This document shows, in pieces, positions 36,959 to 42,681 of a DNA stretch of 42,681 nt. The stretch lies in assembly GCF_024343675.1 (NCBI RefSeq), contig NZ_RJUD01000024.1, positions 1-42,681 of the forward strand. Direction: 5' to 3'. This DNA is from Lacihabitans sp. CS3-21. GTDB taxonomy: Bacteria > Bacteroidota > Bacteroidia > Cytophagales > Spirosomataceae. Made by a program: the position numbers and the translations under genes. The stretch's first letter is position 1, and each line of letters begins with the position of its first letter. The notes below the pieces were generated by a model, which was not told where the DNA came from, searched no databases, and saw only the letters and a program-made list of their open reading frames with translations.

Positions 36959-38668
36959 ATGAAACTTCAATCAAAAAATGATGAAAAGCTTACTTATGAT
37001 GCCATTGTAATTGGCTCGGGTATTTCTGGCGGCTGGGCAGCTAAAGAACTGTGCGAGAAAGGATTGAAGGTACTTATGCTAGACAGAGGTAGGAATATTG
37101 AACATATAAAAGACTACAAAACGGCACTTAAAAATCCTTGGGATTTTGAACACAGAAATGTAAAAGTTTCTTTGGAAGAAATGAAAAACTATCCCATACA
37201 TGAGCGAACTGGTTTTACCATCACTGAAGCCTCCAAAGAAATGTTTGTAAAAGATGTTGACTATCCATATCTCGAAGAAAAACGTTTTGATTGGATAAGA
37301 AGCTGGCAGGTGGGCGGCAAAAGCCTAACTTGGGGACGGGTGGCATTGCGATTCAGTGATTTAGATTTTGAAGCCAATATAAAAGAGGGGGTTGGTGCCG
37401 ACTGGCCCATCAGATACAAAGACATTGCTCCGTGGTACGATTATGTAGAACGTTTTGCAGGTATTTCTGGTAGTTTAGAGAATATTCCACATTTGCCAGA
37501 CGGTGTTTTTCAAAAACCATTCGACCTTACGTGTGTTGAAAATCATTTGAAAGCTGTGATAAATCAGAAATTTGATGGCCGACATGTGATTCCTCCAAGA
37601 CAAGCCCACATAACCGAACCCACCGAAGAGCAACTTTCGCTCGGGAGAGCCAAATGCCAAGCCAGAGACATGTGCTGGCGTGGTTGTCCGTTTGGGGCAT
37701 ATTTCAGTACGCAATCCGCCACATTACCTGCAGCTAATCGTACTGGCAATCTCACCGTCAGACCACATAGCATAGTGAGCGAAATACTTTACGATGAGAA
37801 AAAAGGAAAAGCTTCGGGCGTAAGAGTTATCGACCAAAACACGAAAGAAGTTTTGGAATTTAATGCCAAAATTATCTTCGTAAATGCCTCTGCCATGGCT
37901 TCTACCTATATTTTACTCAACTCCAAATCGGCAAGATTTCCGAACGGAATGGGCAATGATAGTGGTGTTTTGGGGCATTATTTGATGGATCACCACTTCT
38001 CTGCGGGAGCTTATGCCAGTGTGGAAGGTTTCGACGACCAATATTATTTTGGCCGAAGACCTAACGGATTCTATGTGCCTCGCTACAGGAATATTGGCAA
38101 TGACAAAAGAGATTATTTGAGAGGATTTGGTTATGAAGGTGGTAGCGGCCGCGGTTGGAATATGCCGAAAGAGGATTTTGGAGTGGATTTCAAAAATAGT
38201 GCATCAAAACCAGGGCCTTGGAATATAAGTTTGAGTGCTTTTGCAGAAACTTTGCCATATTTTGAAAACAAAATGTGGATAGATGAATCTCAGAATGATC
38301 AATGGGGAATGCCTTTGGCCAATTTTTCAGCAGAAATTGGTGACAACGAAAAACGCATGCGAAAAGACATGGTAAATGATGCAGCAGAAATGCTAGAAGC
38401 CGCTGGATACAAAGACATTGGCACCTACGATGATTTCGAAGGCTTTGGCCGTTGTATACACGAAATGGGTACAGCTCGAATGGGTCACACACCAAAAGAA
38501 TCAGTTCTCAATAAAAACAACCAAGTTTGGGGAGCTGAAAATGTTTTCGTAACAGACGGTGCTTGTATGGTTTCAAATAGCTGTGCAAATCCGTCGCTGA
38601 CCTACATGGCTCTCACAGCTCGGGCAGCTGATTTTGCGGTGAATGAGTTGAAGAAAGGAAATTTATAA
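36959..38668 (+). CDS. GMC-family FAD oxidoreductase
   Basis: The protein has 569 residues, with the FAD-binding GSGISGG (19-25) and LDRGR (41-45) at the N-terminus, an SWQVGGKSLTWGRVALR segment that binds the flavin, a Cys-containing cluster KCQARDMCWRGCPFGA, and the C-terminal GMC signature with HEMGTARMG (active-site His501) and NPSLTYMALTARAADF (Asn544). The sequence resembles the large subunit of gluconate/glucoside dehydrogenase-type enzymes, which oxidise sugar hydroxyls. In Bacteroidota such genes usually sit beside a small Tat-exported subunit-3 gene, but none is present on either side here. A strong terminator follows. The substrate is not determinable. Confidence 0.9.
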   Translation: MKLQSKNDEKLTYDAIVIGSGISGGWAAKELCEKGLKVLMLDRGRNIEHIKDYKTALKNPWDFEHRNVKVSLEEMKNYPIHERTGFTITEASKEMFVKDVDYPYLEEKRFDWIRSWQVGGKSLTWGRVALRFSDLDFEANIKEGVGADWPIRYKDIAPWYDYVERFAGISGSLENIPHLPDGVFQKPFDLTCVENHLKAVINQKFDGRHVIPPRQAHITEPTEEQLSLGRAKCQARDMCWRGCPFGAYFSTQSATLPAANRTGNLTVRPHSIVSEILYDEKKGKASGVRVIDQNTKEVLEFNAKIIFVNASAMASTYILLNSKSARFPNGMGNDSGVLGHYLMDHHFSAGAYASVEGFDDQYYFGRRPNGFYVPRYRNIGNDKRDYLRGFGYEGGSGRGWNMPKEDFGVDFKNSASKPGPWNISLSAFAETLPYFENKMWIDESQNDQWGMPLANFSAEIGDNEKRMRKDMVNDAAEMLEAAGYKDIGTYDDFEGFGRCIHEMGTARMGHTPKESVLNKNNQVWGAENVFVTDGACMVSNSCANPSLTYMALTARAADFAVNELKKGNL

Positions 38669-38697
38669 GTAGAGCACTTTTCCTAAAGTGCAAACAA

Positions 38698-38735
38698 CAA
38701 AAAAAGAGCGATTTACACAAATCGCTCTTTTTTTT
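38698..38735. terminator. Bidirectional terminator between GMC and TPM genes
   Basis: GAGCGATTT (38706-38714) and AAATCGCTC (38719-38727) form a 9-base stem with an ACAC loop, flanked by an A8 tract and a T8 tract. It ends the GMC transcript on + and the lemA/TPM transcript on -; the TPM stop begins at its edge. Confidence 0.93.
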
Positions 38736-39540
38736 AATAATCTCCACTGGCACCGCCGCCACCACCACTTCCGCCGCCGAAGCCACCAAAACCTCCACCG
38801 CCGCCGGACCAGCCGCCACCGCCTCCTCCGCCACTTGACCAACCACCGCCCCAGCTTCCTGTTTGACGGCCCCAGCCTGTATAAGTGGTGTAAGGTGCAG
38901 CACTGTCGCTGAGCAATCCGCCGCCACCTTTGTTATTTTTACCTATTTTGTAGAATATCCAAATTATGAATATGATAACAAGTAAAATTATAATGAAACC
39001 TAAAAAGGCATCACCTTCTTCTTCTGGTTCGGCTTTGTACTCGCCAGCAGCATATTTGAATATCTCTGTAGTACCTTCGTCTAGTCCTTCGTAGTATTTT
39101 AGTTCCTTAAATTTCGGTCCGATAACATTGGTAATGATTCTTTTGGCATACATATCCGGCAAAACACCTTCCATTCCATATCCTGTCTGTATGGCTATTT
39201 TTCTGTCTCCTGGAGACCAAAGCAATACTATGCCATTATTTTTGTCTTTTTGACCAACACCCCAATCTCTTAAGATTTTTAGAGCCACATCCCCAGATTC
39301 ATAAGGCTGAACGGTCTTCACAATCACAATAGTGAGCTGCGAAGATGTAGAGTCGTTGTAAGCTACCAGTTTCTGCTCCAAGGCCTGAATTTGAGCCGCA
39401 CTCAATAATCCGCCCACAAAGTCATTGACTAATCTAGGTGGGTTTGGCTTCTCTGGTATGTCTTGCCCAAAGCCAATTTGTAAGGAAAAAAGTAAAAATA
39501 TTACAGCGAGAAATCGTATTATTGTTTTTTTATTATCCAC
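38734..39540 (-). CDS. TPM-domain membrane protein with Gly-rich tail (YgcG-like)
   Basis: The protein has 268 residues. A signal peptide (about 1-26, ending FGQ) leads to a TPM domain (about 35-160) with NDFVGGLLSAAQIQALEQKL and the QTGYGMEGVLPDMYAKRI region. A transmembrane segment (FIIILLVIIFIIWIFY, about 185-200) follows, then a tail made almost entirely of Gly, Ser and Trp. The TPM domain with a Gly-rich end is the YgcG type found beside LemA. The role is unsettled: the related plant protein works in photosystem II repair, and bacterial members are envelope-associated. It overlaps the upstream TPM gene by 8 bases, so the two are translationally coupled. Confidence 0.88.
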   Translation of the reverse strand: MDNKKTIIRFLAVIFLLFSLQIGFGQDIPEKPNPPRLVNDFVGGLLSAAQIQALEQKLVAYNDSTSSQLTIVIVKTVQPYESGDVALKILRDWGVGQKDKNNGIVLLWSPGDRKIAIQTGYGMEGVLPDMYAKRIITNVIGPKFKELKYYEGLDEGTTEIFKYAAGEYKAEPEEEGDAFLGFIIILLVIIFIIWIFYKIGKNNKGGGGLLSDSAAPYTTYTGWGRQTGSWGGGWSSGGGGGGGWSGGGGGFGGFGGGSGGGGGASGDY

Positions 39541-39961
39541 GGCTTATTTCATCTGAAATTTCATTTTTATCGTCTGTATTGTATGGAAAATAGTACTTCA
39601 GCTGTTCCCCAGCTTCTTTTATGCCCAAACACAAGCCAGTTTCGAAATCACCTTTTTTAAAATTCTCTTTAAGAATTTCTTTGGTAGAATCCCAAAAAGT
39701 CTGACCGACTTTTTCATTGATTCCTTTGTCGCCAAAAACCGCAAACTTGTGGTCTTCGTATGCCAAATAAAACAACACTCCGTTTCGTTGAGCTGTTTTT
39801 TGCAAAGACAAATATTTGAAAACTTCTTTGGCTCTGGCCATTGCATCGCCACCAGGGCAGTTTTCTTCAATATGTACTTTTATTTCACCAGAAGTATTGG
39901 TTTCTGCCAATTTAATGACTTCCGTAATGTTTTTTTGCTGAACTTCAGAAAGGATAAACAT
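39533..39961 (-). CDS. TPM-domain protein, short form
   Basis: The predicted product has 142 residues and no signal peptide or membrane segment. It holds a TPM domain: SEVQQKNITEVIKLAETNT, the GEIKVHIEENCPG strand, and GVLFYLAYEDHKFAVFGDKGIN, a common TPM core. The frame is open to a GTG at 39979, but that start lies inside the loop of the hairpin at 39968. The ATG at 39961 is more likely and follows the hairpin's T-run immediately, with no room for a ribosome-binding site. It is the middle gene of a lemA-TPM-TPM cluster, a set commonly found together. The biochemical function is unknown. Confidence 0.85.
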   Translation of the reverse strand: MFILSEVQQKNITEVIKLAETNTSGEIKVHIEENCPGGDAMARAKEVFKYLSLQKTAQRNGVLFYLAYEDHKFAVFGDKGINEKVGQTFWDSTKEILKENFKKGDFETGLCLGIKEAGEQLKYYFPYNTDDKNEISDEISRG

Positions 39962-39987
39962 AAAAAAAGCCCGCCTCACGACGGGCT
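39962..39987 (-). terminator. Hairpin between lemA and the first TPM gene
   Basis: On the minus strand AGCCCG (39987-39982), an 8-base loop and CGGGCT (39973-39968) are followed by a T run to 39962, the form of a rho-independent terminator. It starts 7 bases after the lemA stop and ends directly at the ATG of the next gene, so partial termination or read-through would set the lemA:TPM ratio. Confidence 0.75.
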
Positions 39988-39993
39988 ATTTAA

Positions 39994-40587
39994 TTATTTC
40001 TTAAAATCGAAATTTACGTCGGGAGCATCTTGTGCTTTTGAAGAAGCTTCAAAGAATCCTTTAGGAGCAAATCCAAAAATACCAGCCAAGATGTTCATTG
40101 GAAATGATCTAACAGATAAGTTATACTCACCCACACCTCCATTAAAGTCCCTACGAGCTACCGCTATACGGTTTTCAGTACCAGCAAGTTCCGCTTGCAA
40201 GTCAAGGAAATTTTGGTTGGCCTTTAGGTTCGGATACTGCTCTACAGACACCATCAATCTACTCAATGATCCACTTAATTGATCTTGGGCAGCTTGGAAT
40301 TTTGCCATGTTTTCTGGCGTAAGGTCTTTGGCCTCAAACTTAACTTGTGTGGCAGAAGCTCTTGCTTGAATCACTTCTGTAAGCGTACTTTTTTCGAAAT
40401 CAGCGGCACCTTGAACAGTTTTCACCAATGTACTGATCAAATCTGCTCTTCTTTGATATTGGGTTTGTACATCTGCCCAAAGCTTTTGAACGTTGTTGTC
40501 TTTACCAACCAATCCATTGTATGAGCTACATCCGTACATTCCAAACAACAAAAGAATTGCCACAATTGCGAGAGTTCCTTTTTTCAT
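39994..40587 (-). CDS. lemA: LemA family protein
   Basis: This 197-residue LemA family protein has an N-terminal hydrophobic segment with a lipobox-like end GMYGCSSYN (Cys20). Next comes the conserved LVGKDNNVQKLWADVQTQYQ, then RRADLISTLVKTVQG, the core helix of the family. The rest is long amphipathic helices (LSRLMVSVEQYPNLKANQNF and RRDFNGGVGEYNL, both characteristic). It is likely anchored to the inner or outer membrane. It is the first gene of the lemA-TPM-TPM cluster, with its own promoter. The molecular role of LemA is not established. Confidence 0.94.
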   Translation of the reverse strand: MKKGTLAIVAILLLFGMYGCSSYNGLVGKDNNVQKLWADVQTQYQRRADLISTLVKTVQGAADFEKSTLTEVIQARASATQVKFEAKDLTPENMAKFQAAQDQLSGSLSRLMVSVEQYPNLKANQNFLDLQAELAGTENRIAVARRDFNGGVGEYNLSVRSFPMNILAGIFGFAPKGFFEASSKAQDAPDVNFDFKK

Positions 40588-40615
40588 TTTCAGTTTATTT
40601 TTTATTAAAATTTAT

Positions 40616-40644
40616 CAAATTTAAATAAAGAATCCAATATCAAA
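40616..40644 (-). promoter_or_regulatory. Promoter of lemA (-33 and -7 boxes)
   Basis: On the minus strand TTTG (40644-40641) is followed after 17 bases by TAAATTTG (40623-40616), an exact TAnnTTTG with an acceptable spacer. It lies 28 bases before the lemA start. Confidence 0.65.
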
Positions 40645-40692
40645 AAAAATATTATTTATGAATTCTTCAAATGCTGTGTTAAACGGTAGCTT

Positions 40693-42093
40693 TTACCATT
40701 TTTTATTTTTCGGTATTATTTGACTGGTATATATTATAGAATCATTCAAAACTGATTTGAGCTCATTTATCTCCAAAATCACCTCATTATCAATACTTTG
40801 CAGTTCAGGGATCCAATATTTTATAAATTCAGCATTGGGATCATACTTTTTTGCTTGGCTTACAGGGCTAAAATACCTATCTTCTCTTGGGTCTGTTCCT
40901 ATCCCAGCCAAATAATTCCAATTCCCCCAATTACTACAAACCTCATAATCAACTAATTGACTCTCAAAATACATGGCTCCCCACCACCATTCTAAGCCAA
41001 GGTCTTTTGTAAAAAAGCTGGCCACATTTTGTCTTCCCCGGTTGGACAAATAACCTGTGAGTTTTAGCTCTCTCATGTTGGCATCAATAAATGGCACGCC
41101 TGTTTCTCCATCCATCCACTTTTTAAAATGCTCACGGTTTCGCTTCCATCTTTTAGTAAAATCATGTTTGATACCTGCTCTTTTGAAAAGCCTAATACCG
41201 AATTTGAGGGCAATAAAATAATAGTAATCTCTCCAAAGTAGTTCGAAAATCAACCAATAAGTAGATTCATTGGCTCCTCTGATGGCTTCAGCTTTTTTTA
41301 TTTCCTCATAAATCATTCGTGGAGAAAGACAGCCTAAGCTTAAATAAACTGAAAACTTGGAGGAATAATCCTTGCCTAAAAGACCGTTTCTTGTTTGTTT
41401 GTAAGTATGTATGAGTTCCTTATCCCAAATATATTCTTGAAGACGCTTTAAAGCTGCAGTTTCGCCGCCATCTAAACCCATAATATCTTTGGGATGTTTT
41501 TCAAAATGCTCATATCCCAAATCCAAGAGTTTTGGAATCAAGCTTTCCTCCAAATCATCTGGAGAATCAAGTTTTGTTATGGTTTCAAATGTTCTTCTTA
41601 CTTTCCAAAAGTTTTCTACCTTTTTCCTGAAATCGGTAAAAATATCCGGAACAAAATGTATCTGAAAAGGAAGATCTCTAACATGAATGAGTGTGTTGCC
41701 CCAATACATCTCAATATCAATGTTTTTTGTCTTGAGTTTTTGAGAAAATGCTGCTTCTACACTGGTTTCTTCTTGGGTAACCTCTTTGGATGTAACCACA
41801 AACTCCACATTATACTTAACAGCGATTTCAAAAAGTTCATTTTCGGGAATCCCTACCTTCACAATAAGATCTGAGCCCAAAGATTGTAGTTGGGTTTTTA
41901 AATCTGCTAGAGACTCCAGTAAGAATTTCAAACGAAACTTGCCCGTTCGCTTAAAACCTAAAAAAGTATTTTTAAGTAATCGCGTGTCGATAACATAGAC
42001 AGGAACTACTGCACCCATTTGAGCAGCTTTACAAAAAGCCTCATTGTCGTGTAGCCTCAAATCATTTCTGAACCAAAAAAGAACATTACTCAT
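40693..42093 (-). CDS. Cryptochrome DASH / photolyase-family protein
   Basis: The protein has 466 residues. The N-terminal photolyase alpha/beta domain begins VLFWFRNDLRLHDNEAFCKA. The C-terminal FAD-binding domain shows FSVYLSLGCLSPR, LIFELLWRDYYYF, GYLSNRGRQNVASFFTKDL and WGNWNYLAGIGTDPREDRYF, the signature of the DASH class. DASH proteins bind FAD and a folate antenna and repair pyrimidine dimers mainly in single-stranded DNA; some also act as light sensors. The gene stands alone on the minus strand, with a 66-base gap to the DUF547 gene upstream of it, and I see no clear promoter in that gap. Class assignment is confident; repair versus signalling cannot be read from sequence. Confidence 0.93.
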   Translation of the reverse strand: MSNVLFWFRNDLRLHDNEAFCKAAQMGAVVPVYVIDTRLLKNTFLGFKRTGKFRLKFLLESLADLKTQLQSLGSDLIVKVGIPENELFEIAVKYNVEFVVTSKEVTQEETSVEAAFSQKLKTKNIDIEMYWGNTLIHVRDLPFQIHFVPDIFTDFRKKVENFWKVRRTFETITKLDSPDDLEESLIPKLLDLGYEHFEKHPKDIMGLDGGETAALKRLQEYIWDKELIHTYKQTRNGLLGKDYSSKFSVYLSLGCLSPRMIYEEIKKAEAIRGANESTYWLIFELLWRDYYYFIALKFGIRLFKRAGIKHDFTKRWKRNREHFKKWMDGETGVPFIDANMRELKLTGYLSNRGRQNVASFFTKDLGLEWWWGAMYFESQLVDYEVCSNWGNWNYLAGIGTDPREDRYFSPVSQAKKYDPNAEFIKYWIPELQSIDNEVILEINELKSVLNDSIIYTSQIIPKNKKW

Positions 42094-42159
42094 CTATGTA
42101 TTTAAAAAGAAGCAAATTTCTTCAATAGGTTTGGTAAAAGAAACAAAATAGAGATTTAT

Positions 42160-42681
42160 TTAAAAAGAACCGTTAAGCGACCAATCATAAGTGGCGTAAG
42201 AAATCTTGGCTTTTGAATCCAGTTTCGTTTTTGAATATTTGTTTAGGATATCTATAATGGAGGTAGGTTTAAAATCCATGCCGTACCAATCAAATATTTT
42301 TGAAATGCTTGCACTTGATTTTGAGATTTTATTTTTAGATGTATCGTTTATGAATTTTTCAGCTTGATTGTTCAATTGCTCGTTTAACCTCTCAGCCGTA
42401 AAAGCCTCGTTTCTTAGTGGCGGACATGATTTAGCGGCACAAACTAAAGCGAAATGAATACGAGGCTCTTTAAACTGCTTTCTTATGATACCATGCTCTA
42501 TATTATTCAAATCCATTTTTTTGCCACCAATGTTTATAAACTTTACATCCCAAGGCGTATTCACAAATGGTATTTTAATTTTGTCTCCAATATCTTTTAT
42601 GCTTTTGAGGTCATTCTCTGAGTTGTCAAGAATCAATTGAATCGTAAAAGCATTGTAGGCATTTATCCAATAAGCCAGCTT
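42160..42681 (-). CDS. DUF547 domain protein, partial at window edge
   Basis: The frame is open to the last base of the window, so the N-terminus is missing. Translated from 42681 it begins KLAYWINAYNAFTIQL, the characteristic start of the DUF547 core, and continues through NIEHGIIRKQFKEPRIHFAL and CAAKSCPPL (with the Cys that is conserved in the family) to a C-terminal YDWSLNGSF. Any apparent start at 42636 is internal. DUF547 has no established biochemical function, although the fold has been related to papain-like proteins. It lies upstream of the DASH gene on the same strand and may share its transcript. Confidence 0.88.
   Translation of the reverse strand, partial: KLAYWINAYNAFTIQLILDNSENDLKSIKDIGDKIKIPFVNTPWDVKFINIGGKKMDLNNIEHGIIRKQFKEPRIHFALVCAAKSCPPLRNEAFTAERLNEQLNNQAEKFINDTSKNKISKSSASISKIFDWYGMDFKPTSIIDILNKYSKTKLDSKAKISYATYDWSLNGSF

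Noticed and set aside
38734-38860. GC-rich repeat in the TPM gene resembling a repeat element
   Set aside because: It is the coding sequence for the Gly/Ser/Trp-rich tail of the YgcG-like protein, a normal feature of the family.
39749-40282. 177-codon plus-strand frame across the TPM and lemA genes
   Set aside because: Antisense to two well-supported genes and spans the terminator between them; no recognisable domain.

Overview
The window is a stretch of ordinary, AT-rich, gene-dense bacterial chromosome from a member of the Bacteroidota, most likely a Cytophagales-type lineage (inference; no rRNA is present to confirm it). The evidence is threefold. First, many genes are preceded, 16 to 40 bases before the start codon, by the Bacteroidota -7 promoter box TAnnTTTG (for example 4950, 8651, 16507, 19637 and 26105 on +; 29171, 32787, 36832 and 40623 on -). 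Second, Shine-Dalgarno sequences are almost absent. Third, a secreted metalloprotease ends in a type IX secretion (T9SS) C-terminal domain. I see no CRISPR array, insertion sequence, prophage, tRNA or rRNA.

Layout, left to right. 68-4853 (+): an enoyl-CoA hydratase/isomerase, glnS, a LOG-family nucleotide hydrolase, a TolB-like beta-propeller protein and a small lipoprotein. 4976-8244 (+): a pta-ackA operon with a 4-base overlap. 8245-8677: a non-coding gap holding an AT-rich inverted repeat followed by a strikingly GC-rich, hairpin-rich block. 8678-11775 (+): a YgjV-like membrane protein with a GNAT-like tail, a GNAT acetyltransferase and an erythromycin-esterase-family protein. 12001-13384 (+): a pyrimidine salvage pair (uridine phosphorylase, cytidine deaminase). 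13573-15522 (+): groES-groEL with duplicated promoter-like boxes and a strong terminator. 15621-19140 (+): a lipoprotein, pyrG and an overlapping YhdH-type oxidoreductase.

19148-26093 is a signalling region. It holds a small conserved protein (-), a PAS histidine kinase, a response regulator whose output is a CRP/FNR-like module, rsmA (-), and a 1084-residue hybrid kinase carrying PAS, GAF, HisKA, HATPase, receiver and Hpt domains. A perfect inverted repeat with CRP/FNR geometry (TGA-N6-TCA) lies on the kinase/regulator promoter and suggests autoregulation.

26142-33702 holds a T9SS-exported M43 protease, a BON-LysM protein, an NTF2-like protein, the nucleotide-sugar operon galE-rfbB-rfbA (-), and a transglutaminase-like protein that appears to lack its catalytic His. 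33706-36791 (-) is rpsU-xer-M1 peptidase; rpsU has a strong extended Shine-Dalgarno sequence, exceptional in this window. 36959-38668 (+) is a GMC oxidoreductase. 38734-40587 (-) is a lemA-TPM-TPM cluster with a hairpin terminator abutting the second gene's start codon. 40693-42681 (-) is a cryptochrome-DASH and a DUF547 protein cut by the window edge.

I did not find a convincing new multi-gene system such as a defence island. The points most worth a second look are non-coding: the GC-rich structured block at 8383-8495, the CRP/FNR-type operator at 19620-19641 with its cognate-looking hybrid regulator, and the rpsU ribosome-binding site.
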